This document shows positions 1-5,131 of a stretch of DNA of 6,713 nt, one piece after another. The stretch comes from Parcubacteria group bacterium CG2_30_45_37 (GTDB lineage: Bacteria; Patescibacteriota; Patescibacteriia; Patescibacteriales; GWC2-42-12): the NCBI GenBank assembly GCA_001873515.1, contig MNZH01000052.1:1-6713 (forward strand), read 5' to 3'. A program made the translations under genes and the position numbers. The notes under the pieces are model-generated. The model saw nothing but the letters and a program-made list of their open reading frames with translations, was not told where the DNA came from and made no database searches. Within the stretch, counting starts at the first letter, position 1, and each line of letters opens with the position of its first letter.

Positions 1-97
1 CAACCGTATGCAAACTTAAAAGCTGGCCCAGTTTTTCCGGGCTCACCGCTTTGGGAATTTCCACAAAATCTTTTAGCCAATTTAGAGAGAGTAACAT
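1..97 (-). CDS. pheT: Phenylalanyl-tRNA synthetase beta subunit, N-terminal fragment
   Basis: Only the first 32 codons are in the window; the gene continues past base 1. The translation begins MLLSLNWLKDFVEIPK and runs to LLSLHTV. This matches the usual start of bacterial PheT (a xxSLNWLKxxV opening followed by a short helix). PheT is the beta subunit of the cytoplasmic alpha2-beta2 synthetase that charges tRNA-Phe and carries the editing domain. The ATG at 95-97 is the natural family start. I see no Shine-Dalgarno sequence in front of it: the nine bases upstream are AT-only, and the outer end of the nuclease-bearing element begins directly beyond them. pheS lies on the same strand, 417 bp upstream, instead of being adjacent. 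Identity rests on a short but characteristic N-terminus plus the pheS neighbour. Confidence 0.85.
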   Translation of the reverse strand, partial: MLLSLNWLKDFVEIPKAVSPEKLGQLLSLHTV

Positions 98-106
98 AAA
101 AAATTT

Positions 107-143
107 GTCATTGCGAGCCCTATTAGGGCGAAGCAATCTCCGG
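107..143 (+). repeat. Family-1 palindromic repeat, left copy (GIY-YIG cassette)
   Basis: The copy is modular: GTCATTGCGAG (107-117), a 12-base core (118-129) that is itself palindromic (CCCTA/TAGGG), then GAAGCAATCTCCGG (130-143). The adjoining TTTA supplies the stop codon of the GIY-YIG gene on the minus strand. It begins 9 bases upstream of the pheT start codon, so it would be transcribed in the pheT leader. Confidence 0.85.
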
Positions 144-144
144 T

Positions 145-441
145 TTACCAGTCTAAAGCCAAATCTTTCCACATTGGGTTTAATTTATTAATCAATGCTA
201 TTTTATTTTTTCTGGAACCACCTTTTATTTGCTTCTCTCTATCAATGGCATCAAAAATATTATTAAAAGTTTCGTAATAAACCAATTTATTTATATTATA
301 TTTGGCGGTAAAACTTAATTTGCTATCTTTATCTTTGTGTTGATAATTTCTATTTAAAATATTATTGGTTACTCCAGTGTAAAATACATGGTGCAGTTTA
401 TTGGTATTTATATAAACATAATAGTTTCTTTCTTGCCTCAT
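145..441 (-). CDS. Small GIY-YIG nuclease-domain protein
   Basis: A 98-aa basic, single-domain protein of the GIY-YIG superfamily (UvrC-N/YhbQ-like size class). The GIY equivalent is YVY at residues 8-10 and the YIG equivalent is YTG at 21-23. The conserved arginine is R31 in GVTNNILNR, with H35 after it. The catalytic glutamate is E69 in DREKQIKGG, and a late N88 precedes PMW. So the three usual catalytic positions (Tyr, Arg, Glu) are all present and the domain looks intact. GIY-YIG enzymes cut DNA with one metal ion. Small stand-alone members have mostly unknown roles. The gene is far more AT-rich than its neighbours and sits between inverted repeats in the pheS-pheT spacer, which suggests acquisition or mobility. 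Translation probably starts at the ATG at 439-441; only a weak GAGAT precedes it. The family assignment is secure; the biological role and substrate are unknown. Confidence 0.9.
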   Translation of the reverse strand: MRQERNYYVYINTNKLHHVFYTGVTNNILNRNYQHKDKDSKLSFTAKYNINKLVYYETFNNIFDAIDREKQIKGGSRKNKIALINKLNPMWKDLALDW

Positions 442-454
442 AATCTCAAGTTAA

Positions 455-491
455 CCAGAGATTGCTTCGTCGCTTCGCTTCTCGCAATGAC
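455..491 (-). repeat. Family-1 palindromic repeat, right copy (GIY-YIG cassette)
   Basis: Read on the minus strand it is GTCATTGCGAG, a 12-base core (AAGCGAAGCGAC), then GAAGCAATCTCTGG. It faces the left copy at 107-143. Its inner end has CTCTGG where the left copy has CTCCGG. It starts 23 bases after the pheS stop codon. Confidence 0.85.
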
Positions 492-514
492 ATTAAAAAC
501 TGAAAACTAATAAA

Positions 515-1546
515 CTAAAACTGCTTAAGGAACCTTAAATCCCCGCTATGAAAAAGCCGGATGTCATTGATGGCGTACTTAAGCATCGCCAGCCGGTCCA
601 AGCCGTAGCCGAAAGCGAAACCTTGATATTTTTTCGGGTCAAGACCGCCGGCGCGTAAAACGTTGGGGTGCACCAGGCCGCAGCCCAAAACTTCCAGCCA
701 GCCGGTATTTTTGCATAAACGGCAGCCGCGGCCGGCGCATAAAAAGCAGGAATATTCGCCGTTGGCGCCGGGCTCAACAAAAGGATAATATTTCGGGCGC
801 AGCCTTAATTTAGTCTCCGGGCCGAATAATTTTTTGCCGGATTCTTCCAGCACCGCTTTAAGATGGCTGAAATTTATGCCCCGGTCAATCATCAAGCCTT
901 CCAGCTGGTAAAAAGTGTGCTCATGGCGCACGTCCGTGGCCTCGGAACGGAAGCAGCGGCCCGGCGCCACGACCCGTAAGGGCGCGCCGTATTTTTGCAT
1001 GGCCCTGATTTGCATGGGCGAAGTTTGCGTGCGCATCAGCAGGCTCCCCCCTGACAAGGGGGGATTAAGGGGGGTTTCAACATAAAAAGTATCCTGCATG
1101 TCGCGCGCCGGATGATCGGGCGGAATGTTTAAGGCCGTGAAGTTATAGAAGTCGCTTTCCAGCTCCGGCCCTTCTAAAACCATAAAACCCATGGCCGCGA
1201 ACAAATCTTCTATTTCGTTTTGTAAAATAGTAATGGGGTGCCGGTGACCGGCTTCCGCTCTAATCCCCGGCAAAGTGGCGTCAACAAAACTTTCTTTCGC
1301 GCCTTTTTCCAAAGCCGCTTTAACCTCGGCGAATTTTTCCTGAATTTCTTTTTTTATGTCATTGGCCAGCTTGCCTAAAGTCTTTTTTTCCGTGGCGCTC
1401 AAATCGGCCACGGCGCGCAAAATTTTCGTCAGCTCGCCTTTCCGTCCTAAATATTTTATTTCCAGGCCGCGCCGAGCGTCAGCGCTATTGACTTTTCCCA
1501 ACCCAGCTAATATCTGTTGTTTTAATTCTTTTAATTTTTCTTCCAT
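515..1546 (-). CDS. pheS: Phenylalanyl-tRNA synthetase alpha subunit
   Basis: The 343-aa alpha subunit catalyses activation of phenylalanine and its transfer to tRNA-Phe, together with PheT, in the cytoplasm. Residues 1-85 form the N-terminal coiled coil (charged, Lys/Glu-rich). The catalytic core follows: motif 1 around HPI (103-105), the HPARDMQDTFY segment (145-155), motif 2 around RVVAPGRCFRSEATDVRHEH (191-210), and motif 3 GFAFGYGLDRLAML (309-322). Cysteines 267, 270, 275 and 278 form a CxxC-x4-CxxC knuckle, probably zinc-binding, as in many clostridial and CPR PheS proteins. Residues about 158-167 (TPLNPPLSGG) are encoded by an in-frame palindromic repeat between DTFYVE and LLMRTQTSP, where relatives usually have a short loop; all catalytic motifs remain intact. 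The ATG at 1544-1546 lies two bases after the upstream stop codon, indicating translational coupling. Confidence 0.97.
   Translation of the reverse strand: MEEKLKELKQQILAGLGKVNSADARRGLEIKYLGRKGELTKILRAVADLSATEKKTLGKLANDIKKEIQEKFAEVKAALEKGAKESFVDATLPGIRAEAGHRHPITILQNEIEDLFAAMGFMVLEGPELESDFYNFTALNIPPDHPARDMQDTFYVETPLNPPLSGGSLLMRTQTSPMQIRAMQKYGAPLRVVAPGRCFRSEATDVRHEHTFYQLEGLMIDRGINFSHLKAVLEESGKKLFGPETKLRLRPKYYPFVEPGANGEYSCFLCAGRGCRLCKNTGWLEVLGCGLVHPNVLRAGGLDPKKYQGFAFGYGLDRLAMLKYAINDIRLFHSGDLRFLKQF
1044..1077 (+). repeat. Family-2 GC-rich palindromic repeat inside pheS
   Basis: The unit is C6-TGACAA-G6-ATTAA-G6-TTT, containing a C6/G6 hairpin. Read on the minus strand it encodes PLNPPLSGG in frame with PheS. 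The same unit, with the same reading frame, recurs at the end of the membrane protein gene and in the helicase gene. Confidence 0.85.
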
Positions 1547-1548
1547 AC

Positions 1549-1968
1549 TTATTTTTGTCCCCCTTGCAAAGGGGGATTAAGGGGATTAATTTTATTCCGG
1601 CCGTAGTTTAATAGAAAAAACTCCAGCGCCGACAGCCCGACTATTAAAATTATTAAATTCAGCCAATTTAAGAGGCCGTGGGCCAGCAGCGCCAGCAGCG
1701 CCACCACAAAACCGGAAAACAAAAATGACTGGCGGAAAGCGATTTTCACCTTTGCCATCGCCAACTCATGGGCGAGGAAAACAAACCTGACTAAAAAACC
1801 GATAATCGCCGCGGCGCCGATTAAAGAAAAAAACAGCGACAAATAAAACAGAAAAAAACCGGTCGCGTTGGTCGTTTCCGGATTGACCAGCCGGCTGACG
1901 TAAATAAAAGCCAGCCAGCACAGCGCGGTGAGCGCGGTCATGATAAACAGGTATAGGCGCAAAGACAT
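1549..1968 (-). CDS. Small four-helix integral membrane protein, function unknown
   Basis: A 139-aa very hydrophobic protein with four likely transmembrane segments: about residues 5-25, 37-58, 81-97 and 100-122. A basic segment with HELAMAKVKIAFRQ (67-80) lies between helices 2 and 3. There is no signal-peptide cleavage site and no catalytic motif that I recognise. Proteins of this look occur upstream of pheS in CPR genomes (from memory, not searched), but no function is known to me. The gene lies 37 bases after the helicase stop codon and two bases before pheS, so it is probably cotranscribed and translationally coupled with pheS. The last 13 residues (INPLNPPLQGGQK) are encoded by a family-2 repeat plus the bases just beyond it; the natural C-terminus was probably near residue 123-126 and the tail is a repeat-derived extension. 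No clear Shine-Dalgarno sequence precedes the ATG. Confidence 0.85.
   Translation of the reverse strand: MSLRLYLFIMTALTALCWLAFIYVSRLVNPETTNATGFFLFYLSLFFSLIGAAAIIGFLVRFVFLAHELAMAKVKIAFRQSFLFSGFVVALLALLAHGLLNWLNLIILIVGLSALEFFLLNYGRNKINPLNPPLQGGQK
1557..1587 (+). repeat. Family-2 palindromic repeat at the membrane-protein/pheS junction
   Basis: The unit GTC5-TTGCAAA-G5-ATTAA-G4-ATT gives a C5TTTGCAAG5 hairpin in the transcript. On the minus strand it encodes NPLNPPLQGG, the C-terminal tail of the membrane protein. Its final AAGGGGG lies just upstream of the pheS start codon. Confidence 0.85.
1559..1565 (-). promoter_or_regulatory. Possible repeat-derived ribosome binding site for pheS
   Basis: On the minus strand AAGGGGG ends 12 bases before the pheS ATG. 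It is the only purine-rich G tract at a workable distance, and it belongs to the family-2 repeat. The spacing is long and the match to AGGAGG is partial, and coupling from the upstream stop codon may suffice without it. Confidence 0.35.
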
Positions 1969-2005
1969 AAAGATAGAATTACTTTACCATTTATTTTGTT
2001 AATTT

Positions 2006-5000
2006 TCAATTCCTGAACTCGCAGATGCCGTTAAAATCGCACCAATCGCAAAGCTGGCCGGGCTGGGGCGGAAATTTGCCTTGTTTAATTTCCTCGACTA
2101 CGCCAATAATCTTGGCTTTGATTTTTTCCAAATCTTTGGCCGAGCCCAAAAATTCCGCCTCGGAGTTGTCGTCCAAATAATAAAAGGCCAGGGCTTTGAC
2201 TTCTTCCCGGAATAATTCGCCGGCCGCCAGCTGATAAATCAGGAGCTGCTCTTTGTCGCTAAAAGTAAGCTTGTCTTTGGGCCGGCCGGTTTTGTAATCC
2301 ACCAGTTTTAGGCCGCCTTCATATTTGTCAATCCGGTCAACCGCGCCGCGGACGATATAGTCCGCTTCGCCGCTGGTAATTTTCCAACTAAACTTTTTTT
2401 CCAAATGAAGCGCTTCCGGCCAGTTGCCTTTATATTTTTCATAAAACGCTTTTAAAATTTCCTTGCCCTGCTGGCGACGTTGCTGTTTTTTCTTTTTTGA
2501 CTCATACCAATCGTCAACCCAGCTTTGCTCATATAGCTTTAAAATCTCGTCAAGAGTTACAACCCCCCTTAATCCCCCCTTGTCAGGGGGGAAAACTTGA
2601 CGCACCCCCCCTGACAAGGGGGGGGAGGGGGGGTTGCCGAACAGCTCCGCCTGCCCCAGGCCCTTTTTTTCATTAATCAAAATAAACAGCTTTTGCAGAG
2701 TGGCGTGCATGGTCTTGCCGAAAGAAAACGTTTCTTTTCCCCTGACGGGAATTTTTAAAATATGAGCAAAGCGGTACTGGTACGGGCAAGCCGAATAGGC
2801 CGCCAGCTGGGAATAGGAAAAGTGAGAAGGTATTATGCCCCCTTTAACAAAGGGGGTCGGGGGGATTTTAAGCGGTTCTTTTTCCATTAACTTTAAACCC
2901 CCTTTATCCCCCTTGTTAAGGGGGACTATTTTTTTTACCAGCCCCAACTCCGTTAAAAATCTTGACGCTTTCTTTTTGACTTTTCCGCCATAGTCCGGCG
3001 CCCAGGAAAAATAAAGGCCTTGTTTGGCGCGCGTCATGGCCACGTAAAACAGGCGCCGCTCTTCTTCCAAATGAATATCGCCGGCCGGCAAAATTTCTTT
3101 GACCAAAGCGTCCGGCAGTTCAATCGGCTCGCCCCGCAGAGTAGTGGGAAAGCGCTTGTCCACCAAATTGGCGATAAAAACATATTTAAATTCCAATCCC
3201 TTGGCCCCGTGCACGGTTAAAAGCCTCACCGCCTCCGGCCCGGCCTCTAAATCCGGCGCCAAACTGCCGGCTTCGCCGGCTTCCCTTTCCAAATTTAGTT
3301 CGGCCAAAAAGGCTTTAACCGATTTATCGTCCGAGGCGCTCGCAAAAGCCGAGAGGCGTTTTAAAAATTGGTTTAATAAACTGATGGCTTCCAGGTTTTT
3401 TTGGTTTTCAGTTTTGGCCAAAAACTTCAGATAGCCGCTATCCTCTAAAAACGCCGGCAAGACTTCCACCGCGCTTTTCTCGCGCGCCAAGGCTGAATGC
3501 TTGGAAATCAGCGCCAAAACCGGCTTGATTTTTTTTGCCAGCGCGCCGTCCAGCTTTAAAGCCGCGCCATCGCTGATTACTTCATAAAGCGACCGGGCGG
3601 TTTTGGCCGCCAGCTGGTTCAGCTCAACCAGCTCGCGCTCGCTAAAAGCGAAAAACGGCAGATTCAAAATCCGCCAGAGCGCCGCGCTTTCGTGATAATT
3701 ATCCAACAGCTTAAAATAAGCGATAGCGTCCATGATTATCGGCTTGGCGTAAAGCCCGCGCGAAGCCCCGAAAATATAGGACAGGCCGCGACGAGCCAGT
3801 TCGGCCATAAAATCGTTGGCCGAATCGTTGGCGCGCACCAAGATGGCGAAATCGTTTAAGGTCGCAGTTTTATCCCGCTTTTTTAGTTCCACGATTTTAT
3901 CAACCACCAGCTTAACTTCCTCGGCCAGGTCCGCGCCCTGGATTACTTCTATCGCCCCCTCGCCCTTATTTTGAGCGACCAGTTTTTTATTTAATTTTCC
4001 CGACTCAGCCAGCTGGCACTCCAGCCGGTTCGGATTATTCCGCTTGATAAACTCATAAGCCAAATCCAGAATATTCTGGGCCGAGCGGTAATTTTTTACC
4101 AAAACAATCTTAGCCGCTTCCGGATAATCTTTATTAAACTGCAGAATATTGCTCATGGACGCGCCCCTAAATCGATAGATGCTCTGGTCATCATCGCCGA
4201 CGACTACCAGATTATTAGCCGGCGCGGCGAGAATTTTCACCAACTCATACTGCGCCCAGTTAGTGTCCTGAAACTCGTCCAACAGGATGTATTTAAACTG
4301 CCGGCGGTATTTTTCCAAAATGGCCGGCCGCTCCCTGAATAATTTTAAAACGTAATTTATCAGGTCGCCGAAGTCCAAGTAATTATTATCCAAAAGCAGC
4401 TGCTGATAAACCTGGTAAACGTTGGCCACTTCGTTAAGGCGCGCGATTTCCTGCTCCGCTATTTTATCATTGCCGCTTAACATTCCGTCCAAATTTTCTT
4501 TTAAGCCTTCGGCGTACTCCAGATAAGCCGCCGGCGAGACGTCTTCGTCCTTGGCGCGGGAAAAATGTTTGAGCAGGGCGTGGATAAACTTGGTCGGATT
4601 GCCCAATGGCCGGTAATAATCCAGCTTAAACTTGTCCAAATTTTTTTTCACCAGCGCCCACTGTTCAAACTCGTTCAATAATTTAAAATCTCCGGGCAAA
4701 CCGATGGCTAAGCCATGCTCTTTTAAGAGCCGCTCGGCAAAGCCGTGAAAAGTGGAAATCCATAAATCAAAATAGCCGTAAGGCAACCGGCCTTCCGCCC
4801 GCTCGGCCATTTCGGAAGCCGCTTTTTCCGTGAAGGTCAGGGCTAAAATTTCTTCCGGTTTGGCCTGGCCCGACTCGATTAAATAAGCGATTCGCCGCGT
4901 TATCACCGTGGTTTTGCCCGTACCGGCGCCGGCCACGATTAACCTGGACCCGTCTTTATGCAAAACCGCCTTGAGCTGCTCGGGGTTTAAATTTTCCAAA

Positions 5001-5011
5001 AGATTGTTCAT
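2006..5011 (-). CDS. UvrD/Rep-type SF1A helicase fused to a RecB/AddB-type Fe-S nuclease
   Basis: This 1001-aa protein is probably a DNA repair/recombination motor-nuclease. Helicase motifs in order: Walker A AGAGTGKTT (27-35), Ia LALTFTEKAA (56-65), motif II LLDEFQDT (243-250), motif III VVGDDDQSIYRFRGA (270-284), motif IV near NYRSAQN (307-313), motif V LLTVHGAKGLEF (597-608), motif VI EERRLFYVAMTRAK (650-663). The C-terminal PD-(D/E)XK nuclease follows from about 728: H769 in FGKTMH, D892 in GAVDRID, then D905 and K907 in VDYKTG. Cysteines 742, 988, 991 and 997 match the four-cysteine Fe-S staple of AddB/Cas4 nucleases. One chain carrying both activities resembles AddA or mycobacterial AdnA/AdnB subunits; no partner is in this window. 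Two pairs of family-2 repeats are inserted in frame, at residues 696-725 (interdomain linker) and 793-817 (inside the nuclease domain, between H769 and D892). The start is supported by AGGAG upstream. Confidence 0.95.
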   Translation of the reverse strand: MNNLLENLNPEQLKAVLHKDGSRLIVAGAGTGKTTVITRRIAYLIESGQAKPEEILALTFTEKAASEMAERAEGRLPYGYFDLWISTFHGFAERLLKEHGLAIGLPGDFKLLNEFEQWALVKKNLDKFKLDYYRPLGNPTKFIHALLKHFSRAKDEDVSPAAYLEYAEGLKENLDGMLSGNDKIAEQEIARLNEVANVYQVYQQLLLDNNYLDFGDLINYVLKLFRERPAILEKYRRQFKYILLDEFQDTNWAQYELVKILAAPANNLVVVGDDDQSIYRFRGASMSNILQFNKDYPEAAKIVLVKNYRSAQNILDLAYEFIKRNNPNRLECQLAESGKLNKKLVAQNKGEGAIEVIQGADLAEEVKLVVDKIVELKKRDKTATLNDFAILVRANDSANDFMAELARRGLSYIFGASRGLYAKPIIMDAIAYFKLLDNYHESAALWRILNLPFFAFSERELVELNQLAAKTARSLYEVISDGAALKLDGALAKKIKPVLALISKHSALAREKSAVEVLPAFLEDSGYLKFLAKTENQKNLEAISLLNQFLKRLSAFASASDDKSVKAFLAELNLEREAGEAGSLAPDLEAGPEAVRLLTVHGAKGLEFKYVFIANLVDKRFPTTLRGEPIELPDALVKEILPAGDIHLEEERRLFYVAMTRAKQGLYFSWAPDYGGKVKKKASRFLTELGLVKKIVPLNKGDKGGLKLMEKEPLKIPPTPFVKGGIIPSHFSYSQLAAYSACPYQYRFAHILKIPVRGKETFSFGKTMHATLQKLFILINEKKGLGQAELFGNPPSPPLSGGVRQVFPPDKGGLRGVVTLDEILKLYEQSWVDDWYESKKKKQQRRQQGKEILKAFYEKYKGNWPEALHLEKKFSWKITSGEADYIVRGAVDRIDKYEGGLKLVDYKTGRPKDKLTFSDKEQLLIYQLAAGELFREEVKALAFYYLDDNSEAEFLGSAKDLEKIKAKIIGVVEEIKQGKFPPQPGQLCDWCDFNGICEFRN
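2561..2635. repeat. Inverted pair of family-2 repeats inside the helicase-nuclease gene (nuclease domain)
   Basis: Two units, 2561-2591 and 2605-2635, lie in opposite orientation with a 13-base spacer. Both contain the TTGTCA/TGACAA loop flanked by C6/G6 tracts, so the pair can form a long GC stem as well as two small hairpins. The insert is 75 bases, exactly 25 codons, and encodes residues 793-817 (starting NPPSPPLSGG and containing FPPDKGGL). Confidence 0.85.
2838..2926. repeat. Inverted pair of family-2 repeats inside the helicase-nuclease gene (interdomain linker)
   Basis: Units at 2838-2869 and 2892-2926 face in opposite directions with about 22 bases between them. They encode VPLNKGDKGGLK and KIPPTPFVKGGI on either side of LMEKEP (residues 696-726). 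The relative orientation is the opposite of the pair at 2561-2635 (G-rich tails inward here, outward there), so the two pairs are not simple duplicates of one composite. Confidence 0.85.
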
Positions 5012-5014
5012 AAA

Positions 5015-5019
5015 CTCCT
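5015..5019 (-). promoter_or_regulatory. Ribosome binding site of the helicase-nuclease gene
   Basis: AGGAG on the minus strand lies three bases before the ATG at 5009-5011. It is the clearest Shine-Dalgarno sequence in the window and supports this start. The empty inverted-repeat element ends at the very next base (5020), so the element abuts the ribosome binding site without breaking it. Confidence 0.7.
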
Positions 5020-5065
5020 GTCATTGCGAGAAGCCACGTACTCGTGGCGACGAAGCAATCTCCGG
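5020..5065 (+). repeat. Family-1 palindromic repeat, left copy (empty element)
   Basis: GTCATTGCGAG (5020-5030), a 21-base core (5031-5051) containing the perfect hairpin GCCACG-TACT-CGTGGC, then GAAGCAATCTCCGG (5052-5065). This is the longest core of the four copies. Confidence 0.85.
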
Positions 5066-5091
5066 TAAAAATCCACATACATTCCTCTAAA

Positions 5092-5122
5092 CCAGAGATT
5101 GCTTCGCTTCGCTCGCAATGAC
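5092..5122 (-). repeat. Family-1 palindromic repeat, right copy (empty element)
   Basis: On the minus strand: GTCATTGCGAG, a 6-base core (CGAAGC), then GAAGCAATCTCTGG. This is the shortest core of the four copies and it faces the copy at 5020-5065. Confidence 0.85.
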
Positions 5123-5131
5123 GATTTTAAA

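Larger units (their letters stand above)
107..491. mobile_element. Inverted-repeat cassette carrying a GIY-YIG nuclease gene, between pheS and pheT
   Basis: Seen: two family-1 repeats face each other (107-143 and 455-491), with the outer ends GTCATTGCGAG and CTCGCAATGAC being exact 11-base inverted repeats. The GIY-YIG gene fills almost all the space between them; its stop codon lies two bases inside the left repeat's end, and its start is 13 bases from the right repeat. Hand-counted GC over 181-420 is 55/240 (23%), against about 53% in a sample line of the helicase gene (4201-4260). The same repeat arrangement without a gene occurs at 5020-5122. Inference: this is a mobile or once-mobile unit inserted in the pheS-pheT spacer. 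No target-site duplication is visible, so an insertion event is not proven. Confidence 0.6.
5020..5122. mobile_element. Empty inverted-repeat element (MITE-like), between the M16 peptidase and helicase genes
   Basis: The 103-bp element consists of two facing family-1 repeats (5020-5065 and 5092-5122) and a 26-bp AT-rich middle with no gene. Outer ends are the same exact 11-base inverted repeat as in the GIY-YIG cassette, and the left/right inner ends show the same CTCCGG versus CTCTGG difference. It occupies most of the 120-bp spacer, starting 9 bases after the peptidase stop codon. A transcript through it could fold into a long interrupted hairpin. I see no target-site duplication (flanks AACTCCT and GATTTTA). 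Reading it as a non-autonomous form of the cassette is inference. Confidence 0.6.

Noticed and set aside
107..491. CRISPR array or tRNA-like structure made from the family-1 repeats
   Set aside because: Copies are inverted, differ in length and are not regularly spaced, and there are no tRNA arm sequences.
535..780. 81-aa minus-strand frame overlapping the 3' part of pheS
   Set aside because: It is an alternative frame of the conserved PheS motif 3 and cysteine-knuckle region, and it shows no family features of its own.
3020..3434. Open frames on the plus strand opposite the helicase gene (66 and 111 aa)
   Set aside because: They lie fully antisense to conserved helicase motifs V-VI and flanking sequence and show no recognisable domain; they are shadows of a GC-rich coding region.
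5020..5122. Rho-independent terminator between the M16 and helicase genes
   Set aside because: The hairpin is strong, but no run of T follows on the minus strand; the downstream bases are AGGAGTTT and the start codon.
98..5131. Target-site duplications flanking the two inverted-repeat elements
   Set aside because: Direct comparison of the bases outside each element (AAAATTT versus ATTAAAA; AACTCCT versus GATTTTA) shows no matching direct repeat.
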